Positions 35,831-44,861 of a stretch of DNA of 64,000 bases are shown in pieces; position 1 is the first letter of the stretch; each line of letters starts with the position of its first letter. Origin of the DNA: AV69 sp963742315 (lineage in GTDB: Bacteria > Verrucomicrobiota > Verrucomicrobiia > Chthoniobacterales > UBA10450); NCBI GenBank assembly GCA_963742315.1, contig CAVULE010000013.1, positions 124,001 through 188,000 on the forward strand. Direction: 5' to 3'. Under the pieces are notes generated by a model that saw only the letters and a program-made list of their open reading frames with translations, made no database searches and was not told the origin of the DNA. The position numbers were made by a program, and so were the translations under genes.

Positions 35831-35912
35831 AGCTCCAAATCCCAAGGAAACTCCAGCATTCAACTTAAAGGAGTTGTTCATTGAGTTTTGTTTGGAGCTT
35901 GGGATTTGCGCT
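35831..35912. repeat. Hairpin between convergent genes
   Basis: AGCTCCAAATCCCAAG at 35831-35846 can pair with TTTGGAGCT and CTTGGGATTT at 35891-35907. Between the ends of purH and the lipoprotein gene; it may serve as a bidirectional terminator, though no T-run is present. Confidence 0.55.
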
Positions 35913-35943
35913 TTGGGATTTCCGCGGACTTCGGCCCGCGGCG

Positions 35944-37035
35944 CTATGGTTTAAACGTAATTGGTACAACCAGACTCCACTCCCGCCCTGGTTCCGAACG
36001 CCAATCGTGAAGAGCCGAAACGGCGGCTTGGTCGAGCACTGGATCGCCGGTCGAGCGCAGCGTCTGAACTGCGGCGGCATGCCCATTTGCATCGAACGAG
36101 ACGCGGAAACTGCCCGAGCCTGGTGCTGTTCCACGTCTTGCCTCCGGCGGGTACCGTGGGACCGGTGCGTAAATCAATTTTGATCCGCGGAGCGGAATTT
36201 TTGCCGGCGTTGGACTTCGGGTCGTCGTTGGTGATGCCGTCGGAGTCGTTAAATGCGATGAGTTCGTAAGTGTTTGCCAGGTCGCGATCGTGTTCGATGA
36301 AACTTGTGCCAGCAGGGTGCCAGCGGTCGCAGCGGGCCTGATCGCGCACGAATTGTTTCCGGCACGAAAGGAGACGATGCCAATGACCTCGCCTCGATGA
36401 TCGATGACGGGTGCACCGGCGCTCGTTTTCGGGAGAGCGGGTGTCGCGTCAAACCATTCTCCTGCTTCGTCGGAGAAGCGTCCGCTGATTTTTTCCTCGA
36501 GCACTACGGAGTTTGCGCGTTCGAGCGGACTGAGAACAACCGCGACAGTACCGCCGATATCTGGCAGGGCCGTCGCACTCGGCGCAAGAAACCGTGACGC
36601 CCGTGTCGTGTCAGCCTTCAAAAGAACAAGATTTTGCGTGGGCGTTTGGGCGAGCGCGCCCGAAACATTGTAAATCGCGCCATCAGCCGCTTTCGCAACC
36701 GCATTAACACCACCGGCCAGCACACTCCGATCGGCAATGAATTTGCCGTCGCCGGAAACGAAGAAGCCGTGGCCGTTTGCACTTAAATGTCCTGTTTCGT
36801 CGAAAACAGAGACGATTATGACAGCCGGCCGAATCGATTGCGCCACTTCGGCGAAATCACTTGTCGGTGCCGGGGAAGGCTGTGCCGAGGGTGCGACAAT
36901 TGATTCGACCGGGACGGAAGATGTTGGCGATGGCGAGGGCTCAGGTGCGCGGACCGTTGAACTCTTTCGACCGCATGAAGCGAAGACGCAGAGAGTGAGA
37001 ATGAAATACAGCGGAACGCGTCGCATGCGATTCAT
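35944..37035 (-). CDS. Lipoprotein: degenerate trypsin-like domain fused to TonB C-terminal domain
   Basis: A 363-residue protein with a lipobox (LTLCVFASC, lipidated Cys near residue 21), a Pro/Ser linker and a chymotrypsin-like domain: GHGFFVSGDGKFIADRSVL, NLVLLKAD, TSAGAPVIDHRGEVIGIVS. Compared with HtrA-type proteases, the catalytic His block (usually TNHHV) reads ADRSV and the Asp position reads N, while a Ser remains. It is therefore probably a pseudoprotease. A TPT-rich linker leads to a TonB C-terminal-like domain (PPEARRGTAPGSGSFRVSFD, VQTLRSTGDPVLDQAAVSAL). The role is unknown, possibly binding in the periplasm. Confidence 0.8.
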   Translation of the reverse strand: MNRMRRVPLYFILTLCVFASCGRKSSTVRAPEPSPSPTSSVPVESIVAPSAQPSPAPTSDFAEVAQSIRPAVIIVSVFDETGHLSANGHGFFVSGDGKFIADRSVLAGGVNAVAKAADGAIYNVSGALAQTPTQNLVLLKADTTRASRFLAPSATALPDIGGTVAVVLSPLERANSVVLEEKISGRFSDEAGEWFDATPALPKTSAGAPVIDHRGEVIGIVSFRAGNNSCAIRPAATAGTLLAQVSSNTIATWQTLTNSSHLTTPTASPTTTRSPTPAKIPLRGSKLIYAPVPRYPPEARRGTAPGSGSFRVSFDANGHAAAVQTLRSTGDPVLDQAAVSALHDWRSEPGREWSLVVPITFKP

Positions 37036-37142
37036 TTAACGACATTCTCGGAACGCCGCCCACACAAGAAAAAAAAGGCGCCCGCGACTTGTCATTCTCA
37101 AGCGAAGGCAGGCGCGCTTGGCAGCGACAGACCCGTTCTCTT

Positions 37143-37345
37143 CTCAGTAACACCGGCCTTTAGGTCGGTGTACGTTCCGCCCCAATCGCAATCAGCCGTT
37201 TCAGCGGCTTTCTGATCTGCCAACGCGAATCACATCGGCATTAAGGCAAAGCCGTTAAAACGGCTGGTCCGTAACTGCCACGGAGAACCACCGGCCTCAA
37301 GGCCGGTGTTACTGAGAGCGCGGCTTACAGCCGCGTTGTAAGAAG
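37143..37345. repeat. Composite nested palindrome
   Basis: Outer arms: TCAGTAACACCGGCCTTTAG (37143-) and CTCAAGGCCGGTGTTACTGA (to 37315), each also a hairpin on its own. Inner hairpins: AGCCGTTTCAGCGGCT and AAGCCGTTAAAACGGCT. A further GCGGCTTACAGCCGC follows at 37319. Fills most of the 37036-37346 gap. Confidence 0.8.
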
Positions 37346-37346
37346 G

Positions 37347-37871
37347 CTAAGCCGGCAGTCTCGTTCTTCGCATCGACGCTGTCTGAATGAGAACGCCGAG
37401 AAGCAAGAGCGCCGTAAATAACAACACCGCGCCTGTCGGTGGCAAAGTGATCGCGCTCGTAATCAGATGTGCGCCGATTAGCGACGAAATAAAAATGAGA
37501 GCCCAATCAAACAACATCAGAAGCAATATCGCGCCAATCAATCCGCCGATAATAAAAGTAAGCCAGTAATACGAGGCGTATTGCGCCATAAACGTCGCCA
37601 CCAAACCAACGGCAAGCCGACCGCCGGCGAGGAAACCGGCCAACCCGATTGCCAGTTTTTGCAGAAACAGCGCCAGCAATGCGCCAATAAAGCCAAGCAG
37701 GATCGCGAAGGTTAATTGCAACAACGGTGTTGGTTCACTCACGAGGTGAGAAGCGAGCGTCACGCCCGCCGCGAATCCAATCGCCGCCACGCAAAGCCAG
37801 AAGAGTTTGCGTCCAAAAAGCAGCACGACCGCTCCGATCACCACGCTCAGGATGGGAATGGACGCATTCAT
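37347..37871 (-). CDS. Multi-pass membrane protein, DUF4203/TMEM198-like
   Basis: A 174-residue protein made almost wholly of six or seven hydrophobic helices (VVIGAVVLLFGRKLFWLCVA, GFAAGVTLASHLV, LLGFIGALLALFLQKLAIGL, and others), with Gly-rich turns such as GFLAGGRLAV. The composition and repeat of Gly-x-x-x-Gly motifs match DUF4203. The function is unknown. No operon partner. Confidence 0.75.
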   Translation of the reverse strand: MNASIPILSVVIGAVVLLFGRKLFWLCVAAIGFAAGVTLASHLVSEPTPLLQLTFAILLGFIGALLALFLQKLAIGLAGFLAGGRLAVGLVATFMAQYASYYWLTFIIGGLIGAILLLMLFDWALIFISSLIGAHLITSAITLPPTGAVLLFTALLLLGVLIQTASMRRTRLPA

Positions 37872-37947
37872 GGATGTCTTGTTGCCCCGCCCGGCCCCTG
37901 ATCAACGGCTACTCTACCCGCATCCTATCGTAATTTTGTCTGCCGTT

Positions 37948-38046
37948 TCGTCATCCCAAGCGGAATCTAGGAGTCTTTAACTATTGGTCCGCCGAGAAAA
38001 TAGCAAGAGATGAGTCGGAATGATGTATTCGCTCGACATGACAAAA
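37948..38046. repeat. Degenerate H1 hairpin repeat
   Basis: CGTCATCCCAAGCGGAATCT, GAGTCTTTAACTATT on the left; GCAAGAGATGAGTCGG and ATTCGCTCGACATGACAAAA on the right. It abuts the stop codon of the dgkA remnant. Confidence 0.75.
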
Positions 38047-38049
38047 ATT

Positions 38050-38250
38050 TCAGGGTGAGTCGATCGCGTTAAGGCCCAACAGGTCCTTCACATGTGGCCA
38101 AAAAATGATTGCGCCGATCACTGATGACGCGAGCGCAGTTATCAGCACCGCGCCGGCAGCTACATCCTTGGCGTCGCGCACTACAGGATGAAAATTCGGT
38201 GACGCCGCGTCGGCCAAAAATTCGAACGCCGTGTTTGAAGCCTCCGCCGT
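38050..38250 (-). pseudogene. Diacylglycerol/undecaprenol kinase (DgkA) C-terminal remnant
   Basis: The minus strand reads TAEASNTAFEFLADAASPNF, then HPVVRDAKDVAAGAVLITAL and VIGAIIFWPHVKDLLGLNAI, ending at TGA (38050-38052). This matches the second half of DgkA (NTAxE, HPxVxxAKDxAAGAV catalytic block and last membrane helix). A stop (TAG, 38251) stands directly before it, and the N-terminal helix and first half are missing. The DgkA family is about 120 residues; only ~66 remain. The next gene upstream is the M28 peptidase, so the deletion removed the 5' half. Confidence 0.8.
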
Positions 38251-38272
38251 CTAAACGACTCAGCTGCCAGCG

Positions 38273-39947
38273 TTACGGTTTCCTCATCATCGCATCGCGT
38301 TTCGGCTTAAACTCGTTGCCTGGTTTCCATTGCGGGAAGTTGGCGCCGTTCGCGACTTCGTCGCCGACCACGAACAGAAGTTGCGCGTCCTGCACTGCGC
38401 CGGACAAATCCCAATCCGGTTTCACTTCGTCGGAAACCTGATGGTAATCGTGGAGGTCGAATTCATCGGCTCGCAGCGGCGCGTCGGGCGCGCGCGCAAC
38501 TAGATGCTCCTTGTCACCAATGTAGAGCGACGGAACCCCGGCTTTCGCAAATTCAAAGTTATCCGCGCGATAAATGCTGCCTTTTTCCGGCCGCGGATTG
38601 GGAATGGCGGTGCGTCCCTGTCCTCCCGCCACCCGCGCGAGGGCATCGTCCAAAGTAGACATGCCGAAACTGGTGTCCTCGATGTCGCGCGCCTTACCCC
38701 ACACGTTCATGCTGTCGATGTTGATATCAGCCAGCGTTTTCTCGAGCGGGTAAAGTGGATGCGTAGCATAATATTTTGCCCCGAGTAGCCCCGCTTCCTC
38801 TGCCGTGGTTGCCAAGAAAAGAAGAGTGCGTTTCGGCGGCGGATTCAATTTTGCAAATGCGCGTCCCAGCGTGATAACGGCCGCGACCCCGGAAGCGTTA
38901 TCCACCGCGCCGTTGAAAATCTGATCGCCCTGCAGCTCGGGATGTTTGCCGAGGTGATCCCAATGTGCGCTAAAAATGACGTATTCTTTCGTTAACTTCG
39001 GATCGCTGCCTTCCAGTTTGCCAATAACATTGTGCGATTGAAATGAACGAACTTGCTGTTTGATATCGAAGTTCGCCTTCCCGCCGAGCGAAACCGGCCG
39101 GAAGTCTTTCCTAATCGCAGATTTTTTCAATGCCTCGAAAGTCCTGTCCGCAATCAGCGAGCAATTTCTTCGCGACATCTAGCGTAATCCAGGAACGCAC
39201 CGAAACCGCGGTCGCGTTCTTGTCCGGCGCGTCGAGTTCGAAATTTTCCTTCGACCAACTCGTGCGCACGACCGAATACGGATACGCCGCCGGCCCGGTC
39301 TCATGAATAATGATGGCTGCAGCGGCGCCTTTCTGCGCCGCAATTTCGTACTTGTACGTCCAGCGTCCGTAATAAGTCATGGCGCGGCCGCCGAACATTT
39401 TCTCGTCGAGCTTGGTCGGATCGTTCGGATCCGGAATCGGGGGATCGTTAATCAACATCAGGAGCGTTTTTCCGCGCACGTCGACATCTTTGTAATCGTT
39501 CCAGCCGTATTCCGGGGCGACGATGCCGTAGCCGACGAAAACGATATCGGAGTTCTCCACTTTGATTTCGTTCTGCAATCGCGCAGACGATGCGACGTAA
39601 TCATCCGGATAATTTAAGGTCGTTGTCTTTCCGCCAACGGCGAAGGACGCACTCGGCGTTGTTTTGATTCCAGCGAGTGGGACCTTTTGAAAGTAAGTGC
39701 CATCTGGGTTTCCCGGGCTCAATCCGATCTGCTTGAATTGGTCGCTGATGTATTTGATCGAAAGCTCTTCACCTTTTGACCCCGGGGCGCGGCCTTCAAA
39801 TTCATCCGAGGACAACATCTTGATATGCGCAAGCAATCCGTCGGGTGTGATTGTATCGAGGGCTGGTTTCAGTCGTTCCGTTTCAGGATCTGCAGCGAAC
39901 GCTTTCGTGAAAAGAGTCAGGGTAATGAGATAAACGAAGAGTTTCAT
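38273..39947 (-). CDS. Peptidase M28 family exported aminopeptidase, frameshifted
   Basis: Two overlapping frames form one ~555-residue protein. The first (from 39947) has a Sec signal (MKLFVYLITLTLFTKAFA), a PA-domain-like insert and DFEGRAPGSKGEELSIKYI. The second holds the zinc site: FSAHWDHLGKHP, NGAVDNASGVAAV, TTAEEAGLLG, DINIDSMN and DYHQVSDE, all ligands present. The shift lies near 39136-39140 (CGAAAG on the plus strand): removing one base joins DCGQDF to EALKKSAIRKD. It would cleave N-terminal residues from peptides outside the cytoplasm. A sequencing error is as likely as real damage. Confidence 0.85.
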
Positions 39948-40088
39948 GTGAGCTCCAGTTGATCTTCTGTAACGACGGGCTGCGCCGTCTGCAACTCTAG
40001 GGCTCGTTAACCGCGGCCAGCGACCGCGGGCGGCTACAAAAAAGCGCGAGGGATGACGATATTATGGCGACCGCGCTCGTGATGACGG

Positions 40089-42236
40089 TTATTTGCTCTC
40101 TAATGATGGCACCGCCGGCGCGCTCGCCTCGCCAATCCCGATCTTTTTCAAAAATGGTTGCACGGATTGCTTACGACCGAGGAATTTTTCAATCGATTCG
40201 TTGACATCGCGCGAATCGCCCATGGCGTAGATTTCATTACGCAACCGCTTTCCCGCTTGTTGATCGAAATAGCGTTCCGGTGCGCTCTCGAAAACCGTTG
40301 CCATGTCCGCCGCAATCGCATCCGCCCAGGCGTACCCATAGTAGCCGGCGTCATAGCCGTTCAGATGGCCGAAATAAGACACGAAAGTTGTGCTTGGGTC
40401 GATTGGCAGAAAAACTTTCTCCAAAATCGGATTCGAAATCGCCACGCAATCATACGGAGCATTCTCCGGGTGTGGTCCGTGCAACGCGAGATCAAGCGAA
40501 GCAAAGGCGAATTGCCGTCGATAGAATACGCCCGCGGTCGCGAGTTTGGCGTCTTTCATTTTCTGAATGGTGTCGCCGGGAATCTTCTTCGATGGCTCAC
40601 GGTAATCCGCCGCGAAAGAATCGAGCACATTCTTATCCCAGACCCAGTTTTGCAGCATTTGCGAGGGAGCCTCGACGAAATCGATCGGAACGTGGGTGCC
40701 GGCAAAGCGCCCATACTTGGCGCGCGTCGTGATGGTATGCAGGACGTGACCAAACTCGTGGAACAAGGTTTCGACTTCGGAGTGGCTTAAGAGCGACGGT
40801 TTGTCCGCGGTCGCCGGCGGAAAGTTGCAAAGCAATGTCACCGTCGGCCGCTGATATTTTCCATCCGGCAAAAGCTTGCCGCCGATAATTTCGAATTCGG
40901 CGAAGTGATTATACTTTCCGTCGCGCGGAAACATGTCGAGATAGAACAAGCCCAGTGGTTCCCCACTGGCGGCGTCGCTGACTGCCCAGAGCTGAAGATC
41001 GTCAATCCATTTATATGGGACCACGATTTGCTCGAACTTCAGACCAAAAATTCGCTGGTAGATGGCAAACATTCCATCGAGCACTTTCTGGAACGGAAAA
41101 AAATTCCGTAGCGCCTCAGCATCAACAGCAAATTTCTGTTTCTTGAGTTGGTTTTGATAGTAGCGCCAATCCCAGACATTAATTCGCGGCGCGGCGAAAG
41201 CGCCGCCCTCGGACGGTTGCGCATCAAGCTGCTTCATTTTCTGAAGTTCACTCAATTCCGCCGCGAACTTCGGTTCGATTCCGGCTACCAGATCATCGAT
41301 ATACTTCTGCGCAGCGGCGCCGGTTTTCGCCATCCGCGGCTCGGTTTGAAAGTCGTCCCACGATTTGTAGCCGAGCCGGAGTGCGATCTTGTTGCGCAAG
41401 GTCAGCATCTGATTTAGCAATGGCACATTCTTCTCCATCGCCAATGTCTCGCGCGCGATGTAAAGTTTCTTCCGCGTCGCTTCGCTCTTGGCGTTCTCTT
41501 CCACCGCGTTGAACTGCCAGGTAACGTTGGCCAGCACGGTGTAGGCGTCGTCGCCAGTTTTGATTCCAGGCTTGCTCAAAAAATCCTCCGGCATTCCCTC
41601 GAGCTCGGCTTTGGTAAATACGACTGGCCGTTTGGCGTTGGCGATGTTGGTGTCGAAATCGGTGCCGAGTTTGGCCAGCTGCTTGCGAAGCTGTTCCACT
41701 TCCTTGCGCTTTTCCGGCGGCAAGGCCAAACCGGCGCGACGGTAATCGCGCATCGTTTCATCCAGCAATTTCTTGTCCTCGCCGGTAAGTTGCGGATTTG
41801 TCTCAGCGAAGGCCTTGATCGACTTGTAAACGTCCTCGCGATAATCGATTCCGACAAACCAGTCGTTCATTACTTTGACGGCCTTCTCCGCCGCCGCGCG
41901 CATTTTCGGATCGGTATTCGCTTCCTTAATGATGGTGGCCTTGTTTCCAACGTTATTGGCTTCGTAAGCGAGATCATCCAGCGCAACGACCGTATTTTGA
42001 AACGTCACCGTCTTTGGATTGAGCTTGCCGATTGCGTCGAGCGCGGCATTGCCCTTTTTGATTGCCTCCTTGGCGGAAGTCTCAACCGCTTCGGGCGTTT
42101 GCGGCCAATCGGGGATAGTCAGCTCTTCGTTTGCCTTGGCAGCCGCCTCACGATAGCTATCGATCGATTTCAAATTCTCCGCCCGTGCACCCAATGCGAG
42201 CCCGAGAACCAATAAGAAAGAGGAACGAAACTTCAT
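40089..42236 (-). CDS. Exported M3 family oligopeptidase (Dcp/thimet type)
   Basis: About 715 residues with a Sec signal (MKFRSSFLLVLGLALGARA). The catalytic zinc motif HEFGHVLH lies near residue 492, followed by the family's GTHVPIDFVEAPSQMLQNW, which holds the third ligand Glu. C-terminal YFGHLNGYDAGYYGYAWADA is another M3 block. The enzyme would degrade short peptides in the periplasm. The start at 42236 gives the signal peptide; the longer frame adds a hydrophilic tail. It is divergent from marC, with a 51-base shared promoter region. Confidence 0.93.
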   Translation of the reverse strand: MKFRSSFLLVLGLALGARAENLKSIDSYREAAAKANEELTIPDWPQTPEAVETSAKEAIKKGNAALDAIGKLNPKTVTFQNTVVALDDLAYEANNVGNKATIIKEANTDPKMRAAAEKAVKVMNDWFVGIDYREDVYKSIKAFAETNPQLTGEDKKLLDETMRDYRRAGLALPPEKRKEVEQLRKQLAKLGTDFDTNIANAKRPVVFTKAELEGMPEDFLSKPGIKTGDDAYTVLANVTWQFNAVEENAKSEATRKKLYIARETLAMEKNVPLLNQMLTLRNKIALRLGYKSWDDFQTEPRMAKTGAAAQKYIDDLVAGIEPKFAAELSELQKMKQLDAQPSEGGAFAAPRINVWDWRYYQNQLKKQKFAVDAEALRNFFPFQKVLDGMFAIYQRIFGLKFEQIVVPYKWIDDLQLWAVSDAASGEPLGLFYLDMFPRDGKYNHFAEFEIIGGKLLPDGKYQRPTVTLLCNFPPATADKPSLLSHSEVETLFHEFGHVLHTITTRAKYGRFAGTHVPIDFVEAPSQMLQNWVWDKNVLDSFAADYREPSKKIPGDTIQKMKDAKLATAGVFYRRQFAFASLDLALHGPHPENAPYDCVAISNPILEKVFLPIDPSTTFVSYFGHLNGYDAGYYGYAWADAIAADMATVFESAPERYFDQQAGKRLRNEIYAMGDSRDVNESIEKFLGRKQSVQPFLKKIGIGEASAPAVPSLESK

Positions 42237-42287
42237 AAGCGTTGAATGGGCCACGTGGATTGTGTAGAAGCGCGATGTTAAATTCAA

Positions 42288-42869
42288 ATGCGCAATCTCG
42301 CCGAAAAATTTTTCCTCGCTTTCATTCCAGTATTCGTCGCGATTGACCCCATTGGTCTCGTTGCACTTTTTATCGGGCTCGGCACGAGCGCCTCACCAGA
42401 GAAACGCAAAGAACAGGCTTTTATTGGAATCTTCACTGGCTTGTGCGTCGCCATCGGCTTTATTTTTCTCGGCAAAATTATCTTCACTGCACTCGGAATC
42501 ACGGTCGCTGACTTCCAAATCGCTGGCGGTCTTATTCTCCTGATCCTGGCGGCGCGTGAACTAGTGACATTTGGACCGCCTGATCGCGGTGGTGGCGATG
42601 AATTTGGGATCGTCCCGCTCGGTATGCCGTTAATTGCAGGCCCTGCGCTCCTCACTGCTCTGCTTATCTTGATCGATAGCGTTGGCCTCGTTTACACGCT
42701 GGCGTCGTTGCTGGTGAATCTGGCAATCGTGGCCGTCGCGCTCTGCAACGCCGACCGCTTCAGCCGCTGGATGGGCAAGCAAGGATTGCGCGGGGTTTCG
42801 AAAATCATCGCGCTTTTGTTGGCAGCGATCGCGGTCAGTTTGATCCGACGCGGCTGGCAGATGCATTGA
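42288..42869 (+). CDS. MarC family membrane protein
   Basis: A 193-residue inner-membrane protein with six helices. Family blocks seen: FVAIDPIGLVALFIGLG, GIPVADFQIAGGLILLI-like block GITVADFQIAGGLILLILAA and GIVPLGMPLIAGPALLTALL. The role of MarC proteins is unsettled; the older link to antibiotic resistance was not upheld. Confidence 0.93.
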   Translation: MRNLAEKFFLAFIPVFVAIDPIGLVALFIGLGTSASPEKRKEQAFIGIFTGLCVAIGFIFLGKIIFTALGITVADFQIAGGLILLILAARELVTFGPPDRGGGDEFGIVPLGMPLIAGPALLTALLILIDSVGLVYTLASLLVNLAIVAVALCNADRFSRWMGKQGLRGVSKIIALLLAAIAVSLIRRGWQMH

Positions 42870-42937
42870 CCGATTTCGAGGCCCTTGACCCACCCACCCC
42901 TGCGGCGGAGGCCTTCACGCCGCCGGGCCTTGCGAGA

Positions 42938-42996
42938 AGAGAGCGACTCGGCCGCTGGCTGCACAGAGCCAACGACTCGGGGAGAAGTCGCTCTCC
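42938..42996. repeat. Hairpin after marC
   Basis: GAGAGCGACT and AGTCGCTCTC are perfect inverted copies around ~35 bases, with a smaller GCGGCGGAGGCC...CGCCGCC hairpin just before. Between the convergent marC and lipoprotein genes; no T-run. Confidence 0.6.
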
Positions 42997-43017
42997 CAAT
43001 CGTTAGCCTCAGCTGAT

Positions 43018-43404
43018 TTAGATGTGTCGACGTTCTTCCGGCCAGGCGGGCTTCAGTTCCGCGGCTTTATCTCCAGCTTGATAACGGCGAGACAATTCAG
43101 CCTCGACCAAGCGTAGGTCATCTTGCTGGGGTAGCGGCATCCCGCGGTAGGTGTACTCGGCCACACCGTTCCGGTTTTGACTCTGCGGCACCATGTTGTA
43201 CAAATCAAGGCGGCGCTGTTGCAATTGGGCGGTTGTCCAATCGCGATAGTACGGACTTCGCGGAATAGGAACATCCCTTCCTCCTTGATAAGTCGCATAT
43301 GGATAGCCGGTGGTAACGACCGGCGGCTGCGGTCCGGCTTGGGTGCAACCAAAGAGCACGCTGGTAAGAATGCCGGCACCAATAACTGCCATCATTTCTT
43401 TCAT
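43018..43404 (-). CDS. Small lipoprotein of unknown function
   Basis: A 128-residue protein with a type II signal, MMAVIGAGILTSVLFGC (lipobox LFGC). The mature part is rich in Pro, Tyr, Gln and Arg (YPYATYQGGRDVPIPRSPYY) with a charged helix LRLVEAELSRRYQAGDKAAE. The second half resembles proteins with repeated QLQQRRLDLY/EAELSRR motifs that bind peptidoglycan or coat surfaces, but no family is clear. It lies alone and is divergent from hpnH. Confidence 0.7.
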   Translation of the reverse strand: MKEMMAVIGAGILTSVLFGCTQAGPQPPVVTTGYPYATYQGGRDVPIPRSPYYRDWTTAQLQQRRLDLYNMVPQSQNRNGVAEYTYRGMPLPQQDDLRLVEAELSRRYQAGDKAAELKPAWPEERRHI

Positions 43405-43506
43405 AATTTGTTAGTTAAGTTTGATTTGTTCGAATCCTATACTCATTCAACCCCGCTTAAATATAACCGATTCGGCAAAAAAGCACGCGGTCTATCGGTT
43501 GACACT

Positions 43507-43524
43507 GGTAACGCTGCCGTTACC
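43507..43524. promoter_or_regulatory. Inverted repeat just upstream of hpnH (possible operator)
   Basis: GGTAACG-CTGC-CGTTACC, a perfect 7-base inverted repeat ending 11 bases before the ATG. A TTGACA (43499-43504) overlaps its left side, but no -10 box follows at the right distance. It may be an operator or an mRNA hairpin covering the ribosome site. Confidence 0.4.
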
Positions 43525-43535
43525 GTCGGGTTTCT

Positions 43536-44855
43536 ATGAGGTTCCCTTTGGCATTAACCAGCAAGATCGCTGCGTACATCGTCGGCCATAAGATTCGTGG
43601 GACGAAGAAGTTCGCCACCGTATTGCAGCTGGAACCGTTGCACACTTGTAACCTGACTTGCACCGGCTGTGGCCGGATTCGCGAATATTCGACCTCGCTC
43701 AAAGACATGATGCCGCTGGAGGATTGCCTCGGCGCGGCCCAGGAATGCAACGCGCCGATGGTCTCAATCTGTGGAGGCGAGCCGCTCATTTATCCCCACA
43801 TCGAAGCGCTCATTAATGGTTTGCTGGGGCAAGGGCGGATCGTCTACGTCTGCACCAACGCCATGTTTATGCGCAAAAAAATGCGCGAATGGCTCACCGA
43901 AGAATTGCGGAATGCGGATGGGTCAGTGCGTAAGAATTTGGAGAGCAAACTGGATGGATTGATTGCGGAAGGCCTCGTTTCAACAAAAGATGCGGAGGCA
44001 ATTCGTAACCCGAAACCCGCGACTGGCAAACCGGTCATCGCGCCGTCGCACTGGATGTATTGGAACGTGCACCTCGACGGGCTCGAGCGGACGCATGATC
44101 TGATCGTCGAACGCGAAGGCGTATTCAAGGAATGCATTCTCGCGATCAAAATGGCGAAGCGCCTTGGCTACCAGATCGCGACCAACACGACCATCTACAA
44201 GGAAACGGATATGGACGAGGTCGAGCAAATGTTCGACTTCCTCGCAGATCTCGGCGTCGACGGCCACACCATCACGCCTGGCTACGAATACGATGCCGCC
44301 AAAAAAGACATGGTGAAACGGCTCAATTTGCAGCCGGAGAATTTCTTCCTCACGCGCAAGGCAACGGTCGAGAAATTCTCCCGGATGGAAGAGTGGATGA
44401 ACCGCTACACTTTTTTTGGCACACCCATCTATTTTGAGTTTCTCGCCGGCCATCACGATTTGACTTGCTCGGCTTGGGCCATTCCGACTCGCAACCTGAT
44501 GGGCTGGAAGGCGCCGTGCTATTTCATGACCGACACCATCGGCACCGAGGGCCATTACAAGACCTACAGCGAGCTGCTGGAAAAAGTGGATTGGGACAAA
44601 TACGGGGTGGTGGATGGGGTGGCGCGTGATCCGCGCTGTGAGAATTGCATGACCCACTGCGGGTATGAACCAACAGCGAGCCTCGGTCTTCACGCCAAAC
44701 GAGGCGACACTTGGAAGACGCTGAAGTTTAATTTCGGACCGAGACCGAAAAGTGCGGGTCGGGGCAACGAGATCGCTGCTTATAACGGCGTAAGCTCGGG
44801 CAACGGCCATCTGACTGGCAAGCGGCCGGCTGCTCTCGAAGCAAAAGTTTCCTGA
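43536..44855 (+). CDS. hpnH: Hopanoid biosynthesis radical SAM protein HpnH
   Basis: A 439-residue radical SAM enzyme that links adenosine to the hopane skeleton (adenosylhopane formation). The iron-sulphur motif CNLTCTGC is at residues 38-45 (CxxxCxxC), with GGEP (SICGGEPL) as the SAM-binding motif and a C-terminal block RCENCMTHCGYEPTA. The protein has an insert of ~35 residues (WLTEELRNADGSVRKNLESK region) compared with many HpnH proteins, and a C-terminal extension rich in Gly. Seven bases separate it from shc, so they are one operon. Confidence 0.95.
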   Translation: MRFPLALTSKIAAYIVGHKIRGTKKFATVLQLEPLHTCNLTCTGCGRIREYSTSLKDMMPLEDCLGAAQECNAPMVSICGGEPLIYPHIEALINGLLGQGRIVYVCTNAMFMRKKMREWLTEELRNADGSVRKNLESKLDGLIAEGLVSTKDAEAIRNPKPATGKPVIAPSHWMYWNVHLDGLERTHDLIVEREGVFKECILAIKMAKRLGYQIATNTTIYKETDMDEVEQMFDFLADLGVDGHTITPGYEYDAAKKDMVKRLNLQPENFFLTRKATVEKFSRMEEWMNRYTFFGTPIYFEFLAGHHDLTCSAWAIPTRNLMGWKAPCYFMTDTIGTEGHYKTYSELLEKVDWDKYGVVDGVARDPRCENCMTHCGYEPTASLGLHAKRGDTWKTLKFNFGPRPKSAGRGNEIAAYNGVSSGNGHLTGKRPAALEAKVS

Positions 44856-44861
44856 TTCCTT

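Noticed and set aside
43980..44810. Open minus-strand frame of 276 codons
   Set aside because: Antisense to hpnH.
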